Shown: piece after piece, positions 43,117 through 50,779 of the stretch
How positions within the stretch are numbered: the first letter of the stretch is position 1
How the letters are laid out: each line of letters starts with the position of its first letter
NCBI GenBank assembly: GCA_963704005.1
Contig: CAVPGJ010000004.1
Coordinates: 186,001-250,000 of the forward strand
Origin: AC-32 sp963704005
GTDB lineage: Bacteria; Actinomycetota; Thermoleophilia; Gaiellales; Gaiellaceae
Length of the DNA stretch: 64,000 nucleotides
Direction: 5' to 3'
Translations under genes and position numbers: made by a program
Notes under the pieces: model-generated
Seen by the model: only the letters and a program-made list of their open reading frames with translations
Told to the model about the DNA's origin: nothing
Databases searched by the model: none

Positions 43117-43521
43117 TCAGGAACGAGCGTCGTCGAGACGGCCGAGGCCGGCCTCGAGCAGATTCGCCGCGACCTCCGGATGGTCCTCGAGCAGCGTCTC
43201 GAAGGCCGCACGGTCGACCGCGATGCACCGGACCGGCGTCTTCGCCCGAACGCGGGCGGTGCGCTTGCCCTCGTCGGTCAGGAGCGCCAGCTCGCCGAAG
43301 AACTCGCCGGGGCCGAGCTCGCGGAAGCCCTCCCTGGCCTCGACCTCGACCGTGCCTGCGACCACGAAGAACATCCCCGTTCCGGCGGCGCCCGGGTGTG
43401 TCAGATGCTGGCCCGCAGGCGCCTCGAGCTCGCTCGTCCCGGCGGCGAGCTTCTCGAGCGCCAGGAGGTCGAGGCCCTTGAGGAGCGGTATCGCCCGCAG
43501 CTCGTCGGCGCGCTTGCTCAT
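43117..43521 (-). CDS. Cyclic nucleotide-binding domain protein without output domain
   Basis: 134 residues. MSKRADELRAIPLLKGLDLL, FFVVAGTVEVEAREGFRELGPGEFFGELALLTDEGKRTARVRAKTPVRCIAV contains the phosphate-binding cassette FGELALL-x6-RTARV, but no helix-turn-helix follows. The Arg of the cassette is present, so binding of cAMP or a similar ligand is possible. Sits between ybaB and recR, where this domain is not usual. Start ATG directly follows the ybaB stop. Confidence 0.8.
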   Translation of the reverse strand: MSKRADELRAIPLLKGLDLLALEKLAAGTSELEAPAGQHLTHPGAAGTGMFFVVAGTVEVEAREGFRELGPGEFFGELALLTDEGKRTARVRAKTPVRCIAVDRAAFETLLEDHPEVAANLLEAGLGRLDDARS

Positions 43522-43845
43522 CTACATCCCCGGCAGCCCGAGGCCGTGCAGGCCGCCGAGGGCCGGGCCGAGCTTGGCCTCGACGAGGCTCTGCGAGGAC
43601 CGGAGCGCCTCGTTGACGGCGGCGAGCACCATGTCCTCGAGCATCTCCGGGTCGGCGGGGTCGATCGCCTTCGGGTCGATCTTGATCTCCCTGATCTCGC
43701 CGGCGCCGGTCGCCGTGACCGTGACCATCCCGCCGCCGGCGCTCGCCTGGACGGTCTCGTTCTTCAGCTCCTCCTGGGCCTTCTGCATCTGGCCCTGCAT
43801 CTGCTGGACCTGCTCCAGCATCTTGTTGAAGTCCATTCCGCTCAC
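43522..43845 (-). CDS. ybaB: YbaB/EbfC nucleoid-associated protein
   Basis: 107 residues: MDFNKMLEQVQQMQGQMQKAQEELKNETVQASAGGGMVTVTATGAGEIREIKIDPKAI is characteristic. Dimeric DNA-binding protein of the DnaX-RecR neighbourhood. GTG 43845 was chosen over the ATG nine bases later because GGAAAGGA lies upstream at normal spacing. Copy F of the hairpin element separates it from dnaX. Confidence 0.92.
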   Translation of the reverse strand: MSGMDFNKMLEQVQQMQGQMQKAQEELKNETVQASAGGGMVTVTATGAGEIREIKIDPKAIDPADPEMLEDMVLAAVNEALRSSQSLVEAKLGPALGGLHGLGLPGM

Positions 43846-43869
43846 GCGCGGATCCTTTCCTTGCACGCG

Positions 43870-43945
43870 GGTCGACTGGTCATTTCAGACGGAGCCGCGG
43901 GCAAAGCCCACGTCTCCTGAGGACGGCATCGCAAGCGATGCCTCA
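43870..43945 (-). repeat. Double-hairpin dispersed element, copy F
   Basis: Minus-strand copy beginning at the dnaX stop codon and ending before ybaB. Hairpin 1 GGCATCGC-tt-GCGATGCC; hairpin 2 GGAGaCGtGGGC-ttt-GCCCgCGgCTCC, with the outer stem changed to GGAG/CTCC. Tail CCGTCTGAAATGACCAGTCG, one change from consensus. Confidence 0.85.
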
Positions 43946-45526
43946 TGATTCGTCCACCTCGCGCGCGTCGAAGGTGCCCTTCATCAGCTCGATGATCTCC
44001 TCTTCGCTCGCCGGCTCCTCGGGCTCGGCCTCTGCGTCGGGCCCGGTTTCGCCGTTCTCGCCGACCTCGAAGGAGAGATCGAGGTGGCGGCCGGTGATCT
44101 CGTAGAGCGCCTCGGCGAGCAGGGTCGCGTTCTTCGGATCCTCGGCAAGCTGCCGGTGGAACGACGCGGCGCGAGGGAACTCGACCGTCAGCGTGTCGCC
44201 GGCGAGGCCCTTGGGGTGCGCCTCGCGCAAGACCGAGGCGGTCGGAATCGACTTCTCCTCGACCGCCGGCAGGATCGTCCGCTGCCAGGCCTCCTGGAGC
44301 TGCTCCAGCTCGAGCGACGGCGCCTCTTCGGCCGGACCCGGCTCTTCGGGACGTGGCTCAGGGACTGTCCCTGGGACATGGCCAGAATGGGCGGCGCGCT
44401 CCAGCAGCTCGAGCCGGTGCGCCGTCGACTCGCGCGAGAGATCCGCGGCCGGCCGGGTCACCTTGACGAGCGCGAGCTCCAGTGGAAGCCGCGGGTCGCC
44501 GCCCTGGCGCATGTCCTCGACGGCGACAGCGAGCAGGTCGCAGAGCCGGAGAACGGTCGCCTCGCCGATCTGGTTCGCCTGCTCGCGCAGGCGGTCGCGA
44601 GTCTCCTCGGTGACCGGCAGCGACTCGGGCACCTCGCCCAGGTGCTGGACGAGCAGCAGGTGCCGCAGGTGCTCGAGCAGGTCGGTGACGAGCCGCCCGA
44701 GATCCTGGCCCTGCTCCGAGAGCTCCTCGATGAAGGTGAGCGCGCCGGCGGTGTCGCGATCGACGACGAGGTCGCAGAGCCGGAAGAGTGCCTCCTCCTC
44801 GACCGCGCCGAGCAGCTGCAGGACGGCCTGCACCGTGACCTGCTTCTCCGTCGCCGCTGCGAGCTGGTCGAGCGTCGACTCTGCGTCGCGGAAGGAGCCG
44901 CGGGCGCTCCTGGCGATCAAGGCCAGAGCCGCATCGGGCGCTTCGATCCCCTCGCCCTCGCAATCGCGGCGCAGGACCGTGACGAGCTCCGGCAGGCGCG
45001 GCCGCGCGAAGGAGAAGGTCTGACAGCGCGAGCGGACCGTCGGCAGCACCTTCGCCAGGTCGGTCGTGCAGAAGACGAAGACGAGGTGGGGCGGAGGCTC
45101 CTCGATCAGTTTCAACAGCGCGTTCCAAGCGGCGTCAGTGAGCTGGTGCGCCTCGTCGAGGATGTAGACCTTGTACCGGCCCTCGACCGGCTGCAGGACG
45201 ACGCGCTCGCGGATCTCGCGGATGTCGTCGATCCCGCGCTGCGAGGCCGCGTCCATCTCGACCACGTCGAGCGAGGTGCCGTCCGCGATCGCGCGGCAGG
45301 CGTGGCAGGTCTTGTCCGGGCTCGGCGTCGGCCCCTGCTCGCAATTGAGCCCCTTGGCAAGGATCCGCGCCAGCGAGGTCTTGCCGGTCCCGCGCGGGCC
45401 GGCGAAGAGGTAGGCCTGGCGGATCTGGCCGTGCGAGATCGCGTTCTTCAGCGTCCGGACTACCGCCTCCTGACCGACCACCTCATCGAAGTCCTGCGGG
45501 CGGTACTTGCGGTACAGGGCGGCCAT
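43943..45526 (-). CDS. dnaX: DNA polymerase III subunit gamma/tau
   Basis: 527 residues. Clamp-loader AAA+ domain: YRKYRPQDFDEVVGQEAVV, Walker A FAGPRGTGKTSLARILAKGL, zinc cysteines in NCEQGPTPSPDKTCHACRAI, Walker B VYILDEAHQLT, sensor VFVFCTTDLAKVLPTVRSRCQ. Domain III and a variable acidic C-terminus (EAEPEEPASEEEIIELMKG) follow. Loads the sliding clamp. No slippery heptamer for a short gamma form was recognised. Head of the leftward operon; the SRP RNA lies just upstream. Confidence 0.95.
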   Translation of the reverse strand: MAALYRKYRPQDFDEVVGQEAVVRTLKNAISHGQIRQAYLFAGPRGTGKTSLARILAKGLNCEQGPTPSPDKTCHACRAIADGTSLDVVEMDAASQRGIDDIREIRERVVLQPVEGRYKVYILDEAHQLTDAAWNALLKLIEEPPPHLVFVFCTTDLAKVLPTVRSRCQTFSFARPRLPELVTVLRRDCEGEGIEAPDAALALIARSARGSFRDAESTLDQLAAATEKQVTVQAVLQLLGAVEEEALFRLCDLVVDRDTAGALTFIEELSEQGQDLGRLVTDLLEHLRHLLLVQHLGEVPESLPVTEETRDRLREQANQIGEATVLRLCDLLAVAVEDMRQGGDPRLPLELALVKVTRPAADLSRESTAHRLELLERAAHSGHVPGTVPEPRPEEPGPAEEAPSLELEQLQEAWQRTILPAVEEKSIPTASVLREAHPKGLAGDTLTVEFPRAASFHRQLAEDPKNATLLAEALYEITGRHLDLSFEVGENGETGPDAEAEPEEPASEEEIIELMKGTFDAREVDES

Positions 45527-45546
45527 CGCCCCGAGCTTACCCCGCC

Positions 45547-45612
45547 TCAGAAGGCGTTCGCTTGCGACGCCGACCTAGAGGGCGTGCCGGCTCTGCCGGT
45601 ACGCCCGTCTTT
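45547..45612 (+). repeat. Double-hairpin dispersed element, copy G (divergent)
   Basis: More diverged copy: hairpin 1 GGCGTtCGC-tt-GCGACGCC; hairpin 2 GGGCGTGCCGGC-tct-GCCGGTACGCCC with nearly every stem pair changed but pairing kept; tail reduced to CCGTCT. It lies between dnaX and the SRP RNA gene. Confidence 0.7.
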
Positions 45613-45617
45613 CCCGG

Positions 45618-45728
45618 GCGCAGCCCGGGCCGGACACACCGAGCGCCTGAGAGGCATCGCTTAGCGCTGCTTCCTTCCGGATCTGACGCGGTTCGCAAGC
45701 TCCCACCGCCCGGGGCCCGGCCCGAGGA
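45618..45728 (-). ncRNA. ffs: Signal recognition particle RNA (4.5S, small bacterial type)
   Basis: The minus strand carries CGTCAGATCCGGAAGGAAGC followed by AGCGCTAAGCG, the universally conserved domain IV with its GGAA tetraloop and symmetric internal loop that binds Ffh. The 5' arm (TCGGGCCGG near 45717-45725) pairs with the 3' arm (CCGGCCCGGG near 45624-45633), giving a hairpin of about 105 nt. Position upstream of dnaX is the common actinobacterial arrangement. A perfect CCCGGGC-tgc-GCCCGGG hairpin at 45613-45629 may serve as terminator. Ends are approximate. Confidence 0.85.
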
Positions 45729-45758
45729 AGACGATGGTATCCGAGGCCCTTGTGCGTT

Positions 45759-45764
45759 TAGACT
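45759..45764 (+). promoter_or_regulatory. -10 box TAGACT before the CBS protein
   Basis: TAGACT ends 8 nt before ATG 45773; supports this start over upstream in-frame GTG or ATG codons. Confidence 0.45.
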
Positions 45765-45772
45765 CCAAGTTG

Positions 45773-46210
45773 ATGGCGGTTGCAGACGTGATGGCGTTCC
45801 GGGTGGTCAAGGTCGCGCCGGACGACACGGTGCGTGTGGCTATCGCGCGGATGCTCGAGGAGAACGTCGGCTCGGTCGCCGTCTGTGAGGGCGAGCGCCT
45901 GGTCGGCATCTTCACCGAGCGCGACGTCCTCCGGCTCGCCGGCGAGGGGCCTGACTTCGCCGAGATCCGGGTCGGCGACGTGATGACCCGCCAGCTCGTG
46001 ACGCTCGCGCCGGACGACGACATCCTCGACGCGGCCCGGCTGATGGGCGAGCGCAAGATCCGCCACCTGCCGGTTCTGGAAGGCGAGAACCTGCTTGGCG
46101 TCGTCGGCATCCGCGAGGTTGTCCGAGCCCTGGTCGAGCGCCTCTGGCGCACGCACGACGAAGAGGCCCGCGAGCGCGCGCGCGAGCTCCTCGACCGCTC
46201 GCCCGGCTAG
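45773..46210 (+). CDS. Two-CBS-domain (Bateman module) protein
   Basis: 145 residues from MAVADVMAFRVVKVAPDDTV. CBS1: VAIARMLEENVGSVAVCEGERLVGIFTERDVLR; CBS2: VGDVMTRQLVTLAPDDDILDAARLMGERKIRHLPVLEGENLLGVVGIREVVRAL. The paired domain usually binds adenine nucleotides and gates a partner; no enzyme domain is attached. It lies directly upstream of tRNA-Val, 17 bp from it. Partner unknown. Confidence 0.82.
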   Translation: MAVADVMAFRVVKVAPDDTVRVAIARMLEENVGSVAVCEGERLVGIFTERDVLRLAGEGPDFAEIRVGDVMTRQLVTLAPDDDILDAARLMGERKIRHLPVLEGENLLGVVGIREVVRALVERLWRTHDEEARERARELLDRSPG

Positions 46211-46227
46211 CTATCCTCCGCGCCGAA

Positions 46228-46299
46228 GGGCGTGTAGCTCAGCGGGAGAGCGCCCGCTTCACACGCGGGAGGTCCCTGGTTCAATCCCAGGCACGCCCA
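46228..46299 (+). tRNA. tRNA-Val, anticodon CAC
   Basis: Cloverleaf: acceptor GGGCGTG/CACGCCC with discriminator A; D arm GCTC-AGCGGGAGA-GAGC type; anticodon stem CCCGC/GCGGG with loop TTCACAC, anticodon CAC (GTG codons); T arm CCTGG-TTCAATC-CCAGG. CCA is not encoded. Its last 18 bases recur exactly at 57039-57056. Confidence 0.95.
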
Positions 46300-46472
46300 C
46301 TGAAGAAACTCGCTGGACGCGGCGGGTTCTCTTTGGACGGATTTGCACTTCGTCGTCGATGCTGGCCGTTGGAAACGGGTCTGAAAACGCGAGCGCCCCT
46401 ACTCCTCGTTGGCCGGCGTCTCTGACTGGATCGCATCTCTCTCCTCCTCGGGTCTATAAACGAACGGAGCAG

Positions 46473-46506
46473 GGAAGCAGGAGTCCAGCGATGGACCCCT
46501 GCTTCC
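46473..46506 (-). terminator. Strong hairpin after the secreted-protein gene
   Basis: GGAAGCAGGaGTCCA pairs with TGGACcCCTGCTTCC around GCGA, about 14 pairs. It lies 30 nt past the stop of the leftward operon 46536-47281. The 46300-46470 stretch before it shows no gene. Confidence 0.65.
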
Positions 46507-46535
46507 CGCGGATCCCGGTTCCGATCAGGCGCAGG

Positions 46536-47006
46536 TCAGTTCTTGTGCCCGCGGAAGTGGTACGTCCCGTCCCAGTACCAGAGATCCTTCGCCGGGTCGT
46601 AAGTGACAACGACCTTGGCGTGGAAGCCTCTGTACTTGCCCGTTCCGCCGGAAAGCTTGAGCACACCGGAAAAGGTCGCGTACGAGAGGGTGACGTGTCC
46701 GAGCGCGGCGTTGCCGGGGCCGCTGTAGAGGACGACGTCGCTGTCGAGCCCGTCGGCGCCGGTTGCCTCGAGGTAGAAGACCTTGGAGCCAGTGCTGATC
46801 GCCTTCAGGTTGGAGGATTTGATCGTGCAGAAGGAACCGGCCTCGCCGTTGTACTGCGAGCATTCCTTGGTCACGTGGAGGCTTCCGCTTCGCGCGTGGT
46901 GCGACGCCAACGCCGGGACGGCGAGGACGAGCGCGAACGAGACCACGGCGACCAGCGCTAGCCGGGTTCTCCCCGCGCGCGCTCCATTCTTCAACTGACT
47001 CTTCAC
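46536..47006 (-). CDS. Secreted protein, 'WDGTY' family member 1
   Basis: 156 residues. Signal peptide TRLALVAVVSFALVLAVPALA, then a mature domain of about 120 residues rich in beta strands: LHVTKECSQYNGEAGSFCTIKSSNLKAISTGSKVFYLEA, DSDVVLYSGPGNAALGHVTLS, GTGKYRGFHAKVVVTYD, and the end LWYWDGTYHFRG. Two cysteines probably form a disulfide outside. A second, diverged copy is encoded at 53103-53577. GTG 47006 has AAGGAGG 6 nt upstream and overlaps the stop of the small membrane protein (GTGA). No known function; fold resembles small beta-barrel (dirigent/AOC-like) proteins by strand pattern only. Confidence 0.8.
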   Translation of the reverse strand: MKSQLKNGARAGRTRLALVAVVSFALVLAVPALASHHARSGSLHVTKECSQYNGEAGSFCTIKSSNLKAISTGSKVFYLEATGADGLDSDVVLYSGPGNAALGHVTLSYATFSGVLKLSGGTGKYRGFHAKVVVTYDPAKDLWYWDGTYHFRGHKN

Positions 47007-47281
47007 TGAGACCTCCTTGTCTCACGTGCGGGTGTACGGGCATCGCCCGAACCTAGTTGCCCTCCCTCTCGCAAGGTGAGGACCAGACCGAGGACGACGA
47101 GGCTCGCTGCGATGCCCGCGGCGGCACCGAGACCAGCGTCCCGCCAGTGGAATGCTTCGTCGTCGACCTTGACGACGACGGGCTGCGACGGGCTGGTGGA
47201 CCCAGGCGCCCGACTATGCGCCGCCGGCGCGGCGATTGCCGCTGCCGCCAGAACGCCCGCGAGTGCCCAGCGCATGCTCAT
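47003..47281 (-). CDS. Small membrane protein, operon partner of the secreted protein
   Basis: 92 residues: signal-like N-terminus MRWALAGVLAAAAIAAPAAHS, a loop (VVVKVDDEAFHWRDAGLG), a membrane helix AAAGIAASLVVLGLVLTL and a basic cytoplasmic tail. A second methionine two codons later is an equal start choice. It is divergent from the transmembrane SARP gene and its promoter region contains the four-fold 11-bp repeat. Translation is coupled to the secreted protein. Confidence 0.7.
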   Translation of the reverse strand: MSMRWALAGVLAAAAIAAPAAHSRAPGSTSPSQPVVVKVDDEAFHWRDAGLGAAAGIAASLVVLGLVLTLREGGQLGSGDARTPARETRRSQ

Positions 47282-47306
47282 CGCCGACGAGCATGGCCCG
47301 GGCCGC

Positions 47307-47346
47307 TTGAGCGAAGCTTGAGAGAAGGTTGAGCGCGGCTTAAAGT
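47307..47346. promoter_or_regulatory. Probable SARP operator: four heptamers at 11-bp spacing
   Basis: TTGAGCG (47307), TTGAGAG (47318), TTGAGCG (47329) and TTAAAGT (47340) are separated by 4-bp spacers, giving an exact 11-bp period. Heptameric direct repeats at 11 bp, ending a few bases before the -10 box, are the known binding layout for SARP activators. The array lies in the divergent region between the SARP-sensor gene and the small-membrane/secreted pair, ending 6 bp before TTAATG. Confidence 0.72.
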
Positions 47347-47352
47347 ACCTGG

Positions 47353-47358
47353 TTAATG
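47353..47358 (+). promoter_or_regulatory. -10 box TTAATG of the SARP-sensor gene
   Basis: TTAATG begins 6 bp after the last operator heptamer, close to the spacing expected for SARP-dependent promoters. It would start transcription near 47365, which excludes the in-frame ATG at 47356 as start codon. Confidence 0.5.
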
Positions 47359-47394
47359 AGTGCGCTTCCGCGTGGCGCGGGGGAGCCGGGGTCT

Positions 47395-50300
47395 ATGAGG
47401 CAAATCGACTTCCGGATCCTTGGTCCGCTCGAGGCGCGGGAGAACGGAACGCCGCTCGCGCTTGGCGGTGCCAAGCAGCGCGCGCTCCTCGCGATGCTCC
47501 TCCTGCACGCCGGCAAGGCGGTCTCGACCGATCGGCTGCTCGACGCGCTTTGGGGAGAGCGTCCACCTCGGAGCGCACTCAACAGTGTCCACGTCTATGT
47601 CTCGATGCTCCGAAAGACGCTCGGGGACGAGCGGCTCGTGACTAGCCACGACGGCTACGCGCTCGACATCGACGACGCCGAGCTTGACCTTGGCCGGTTC
47701 GAGGTGCTCGTCAGGGAAGCACGCGTGCACCTTGCCGGGGGCGAAACCGCGGCGGCGAGGGACCAGCTCGCAGCCGCGCTTGGCCTATGGCGAGGGCCTG
47801 CACTGCCCGAGCTGGCGCACACCCACGATGGCCTGGTAGAGGTCGGCCGGCTGGAGGACCTTCGACTTGCCGCCCTCGAAGAGAAGGTTGGGGCCGACCT
47901 CGAGCTCGGCACTGCCGAAGAGCTCGTCCCCGAGCTGGAGGGGCTCGTCAGCCAGCACCCGCTCCGCGAGCGCCTGCGTTACCAGCTCATGCTCGCTCTT
48001 TATCAAACCGGACGTCAGGCGGACGCGCTCGAGGTCTATCGGCGCGGCCGACGCGTGCTCGCAGAACTCGGGCTCGACCCCGATCCGGCCCTGCAGGAAC
48101 TCGAGCACGCCATCCTCAACCACGACCCCGCGCTCGAGCGAACCCGAACGCCTTCCCCTGTCGCGCGACGACGGCGCGGACCCTTGCTACTCGCTGGGGC
48201 CGCCGCACTCCTCCTGGTGCTCGCCCTCGGCGCCGCCACTCGGCTACGCGGAGGGGACCCGGTGGGGCTTGGATCCCTGGCCGCCAACTCGGTCGGGGTG
48301 ATCGACCCGGGCTCGAACCGCATCGTCGCCCAGGTGCCGGTCGGCATCCGGCCGGGCGCGATCACGGTAGGTGCCAGCTCGGTGTGGGTGGCGAACCTGG
48401 GCGATCGGAGCCTCTCGCGTATCAACCCGGTGAGCAAGGGAGTGGTCAGGACGATCCCGCTCGCGTCGCCGCCGACGGGGTTGGCTGCCGACACGCGGAG
48501 AGTCTGGGTCGTCTCCGGCAGCAGCACCGACAGCGGCGAGTTGTCGACTGTCGACCCCGAGTTCAACTCGCTCCGCTCGAGAAGTGTCCCTGCGACCGAC
48601 TTCTGGCCGAACGTCTCGCCTTCCGCAGCACGCGCCTTCGGCGACCTCTGGGTCGTCGACTGGGACGGGCTTGTGCTGCGACTCGACCCCAAGACCGAGA
48701 ACGTTCTGGCCACCGTCGCGGTCGGGAACGCTCCCACTGCGATCGCGGCCGGAGCCGGTGCGCTCTGGGTCGCGAACACAGACGACGGCACCGTCTCCCG
48801 GATCGACCCGACCAACGTCGTGACGGCGACGATTCCGGTCGGACACGGACCGAGCGCGATCGCCGTCGGAGCGGGTGCTGTCTGGGTCACCGAGGGCCTC
48901 GACGGCGACCTCGTCCGGATTGATCCGACCACCAACGCCGCCACATCGGTCATCTCCGTCGGCGGGACTCCGAGTGGTGTTGCCGCTGGCCGAACCGGAG
49001 TCTGGGTCGTCGACAGCAAGGGCGAGATGCTCGTCCGAGTGGACCCGACCACGACGAGCATCACAGCGAAGATCCCACTCGGCCGCAGCCCACAGGGGAT
49101 CGCTCTGGTCGACGGTCGACCGTGGGTGACGGTCACCCAGCCGCTCCCGACACCGAGCGGCACGGCCAGCGCCTTGCACGTCAACCTCGAGTCGGACCCA
49201 GGCACGCCGGATCCCGCACTCGCGGTGGGGCCGGTCTCGGGACAGCTGTTCTACGCCACCTGCGCGAAGCTGCTCAACTACCCGGACAAGCCGGCGCCCG
49301 CGGGCTCCCAGCTCGAGCCGGAGGTCGCGGAGGTAGTCCCCGCCCCTTCGGCGAGCGGCAAGAGCTACACGTTCCGCATCCGTCCTGGCTTTCGCTTCTC
49401 ACCACCCTCGAACGAACCTGTCACCGCCGAGACCTTCAAGAACACGATCGAGCGCACGCTCAGTCCCAAGCTGCACAACGGCTACACGACACAGCTCGTC
49501 AGCGACATCGCAGGCGAGCGGGCGTTCGAGTCCGGCAAGGCCGGCCACATCTCGGGCATCGTCGCCCACAACAACACGCTCAAGATCAGACTGACCAGAA
49601 TCGCTCCCGACTTCCTCGCTCGGATCGCACTGCCCGCGTTCTGTGCCGTCCCAACGAACACGCCAATCGATCCGGCAGGTGTGCCCACAGTTCCCACCGC
49701 GGGCCCCTACTTCGTGGCTGCCTACGTCCCGCATCGAGAGATCATTCTCAAGAAAAATCCGAACTACCAGGGGTCACGCCCGCGGCGCTTCGCGGAGATC
49801 GTCTACACGATCGGCGTCTCGAAGAGACGAACCGTCTCGCAGGTCGAAGCGGGCAGCACCGACTACGCCGGCGACGGCGTGCCCGCGCAGGCAAACGCCC
49901 GGCTGGCCGCACGCTATGGGCCGCGTGCCGGCGCCGCCAGGGCGGGTCGGCCGCAGTACGACGTCGACCCCGTCCTCAGCACACGCTTCCTCGCGCTGAA
50001 CACGAGCCGCCCGCTCTTCGCCAACCCGAGACTGCGAAGCGCCGTGAACTACGCGATCGACCGCCCCGCTCTCGTCGCCCAAGAGGCTCGCTACTTCTCC
50101 GGGGCGGGAACGGTGAACGACGAGTACCTGCCGCCCGGCTTTCCCGGCTACCCGCACGCTCACGTGTACCCGCTGCAGGGCCCCGACATCAAGACCGCCG
50201 GAGCGCTCGCAGCAGGCACGCACGGCACCGCCGTCCTCTACACCTGCAACCAGCCACCCTGCCCACAGGACGCGCAGATCATCACGCGTAACCTGAAGCG

Positions 50301-50718
50301 GATCGGGATCGACGTCGAGACGAAGATGTTCACGGCCGGGGTCTTCTACGAGCGCGTGAGCAGACGACGAGAGCCATTCGACATCGCCACGATCGGCTGG
50401 ACCGCCGACTACCCCGATCCGTCCAACTTCCTCAACCTCCTTCTCGACGGGCGCTCGATCGCGCGTGAGAACAACGTCGACTTCTCCTACTTCGACGACC
50501 CCACCTTCAACCGCAAGCTCGAGGCGGCCGCCCTACTGCCCGCCCCCCAGCGCTACCGGACGTACGCCGCCCTCGCGATCGACCTGGCAAAGAACGCCGC
50601 CCCCTGGGTGGTCATCGAGAACGACACGAGCCGAGATTTCCTGTCCGCCCGTATTGGCTGCCAGGTCTTTCAACCCGTCTACGGCATCGACCTCGCCGCC
50701 CTTTGTCTCAGGCCCTAG
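47395..50718 (+). CDS. Transmembrane SARP regulator fused to beta-propeller and family 5 solute-binding domains
   Basis: 1107 residues. Domains: OmpR-type wHTH (about 1-92: FRILGPLEARENGTPLALGGAKQRALLAMLLLHAGKAVS, LRKTLGDERLVTSHDGYAL); BTAD helical repeat domain (about 97-242: GRFEVLVREARVHLAGGETAAARDQLAAALGLW, RYQLMLALYQTGRQADALEVYRRGRRVLAELGLDP); positive RRRRG then one membrane helix (PLLLAGAAALLLVLALGAA, about 265-285); a YVTN/PQQ-like propeller with at least six blades (VWVANLGDRSLSRINP, LWVANTDDGTVSRIDP, VWVTEGLDGDLVRIDP, VWVVDSKGEMLVRVDP); and a full SBP_bac_5 oligopeptide/nickel-binding domain (about 620-1107: YTFRIRPGFRFSPPSNEPVTAETFKNTIERTL, FDIATIGWTADYPDPSNFLNLLL). DNA-binding is inside, ligand sensing outside, a ToxR-like one-component design. 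ATG 47395 has GGGGGAG upstream. Confidence 0.88.
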   Translation: MRQIDFRILGPLEARENGTPLALGGAKQRALLAMLLLHAGKAVSTDRLLDALWGERPPRSALNSVHVYVSMLRKTLGDERLVTSHDGYALDIDDAELDLGRFEVLVREARVHLAGGETAAARDQLAAALGLWRGPALPELAHTHDGLVEVGRLEDLRLAALEEKVGADLELGTAEELVPELEGLVSQHPLRERLRYQLMLALYQTGRQADALEVYRRGRRVLAELGLDPDPALQELEHAILNHDPALERTRTPSPVARRRRGPLLLAGAAALLLVLALGAATRLRGGDPVGLGSLAANSVGVIDPGSNRIVAQVPVGIRPGAITVGASSVWVANLGDRSLSRINPVSKGVVRTIPLASPPTGLAADTRRVWVVSGSSTDSGELSTVDPEFNSLRSRSVPATDFWPNVSPSAARAFGDLWVVDWDGLVLRLDPKTENVLATVAVGNAPTAIAAGAGALWVANTDDGTVSRIDPTNVVTATIPVGHGPSAIAVGAGAVWVTEGLDGDLVRIDPTTNAATSVISVGGTPSGVAAGRTGVWVVDSKGEMLVRVDPTTTSITAKIPLGRSPQGIALVDGRPWVTVTQPLPTPSGTASALHVNLESDPGTPDPALAVGPVSGQLFYATCAKLLNYPDKPAPAGSQLEPEVAEVVPAPSASGKSYTFRIRPGFRFSPPSNEPVTAETFKNTIERTLSPKLHNGYTTQLVSDIAGERAFESGKAGHISGIVAHNNTLKIRLTRIAPDFLARIALPAFCAVPTNTPIDPAGVPTVPTAGPYFVAAYVPHREIILKKNPNYQGSRPRRFAEIVYTIGVSKRRTVSQVEAGSTDYAGDGVPAQANARLAARYGPRAGAARAGRPQYDVDPVLSTRFLALNTSRPLFANPRLRSAVNYAIDRPALVAQEARYFSGAGTVNDEYLPPGFPGYPHAHVYPLQGPDIKTAGALAAGTHGTAVLYTCNQPPCPQDAQIITRNLKRIGIDVETKMFTAGVFYERVSRRREPFDIATIGWTADYPDPSNFLNLLLDGRSIARENNVDFSYFDDPTFNRKLEAAALLPAPQRYRTYAALAIDLAKNAAPWVVIENDTSRDFLSARIGCQVFQPVYGIDLAALCLRP

Positions 50719-50779
50719 CCCGCACCTCTACCCGCCTTGCGCTGTACGCGGGATCGAGGCGCCGGCTCACGGTGCCGGC

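Noticed and set aside
47356..47394. An in-frame ATG at 47356 as start of the SARP-sensor gene.
   Set aside because: It falls within the -10 region; ATG 47395 has a ribosome site and starts the family N-terminus.
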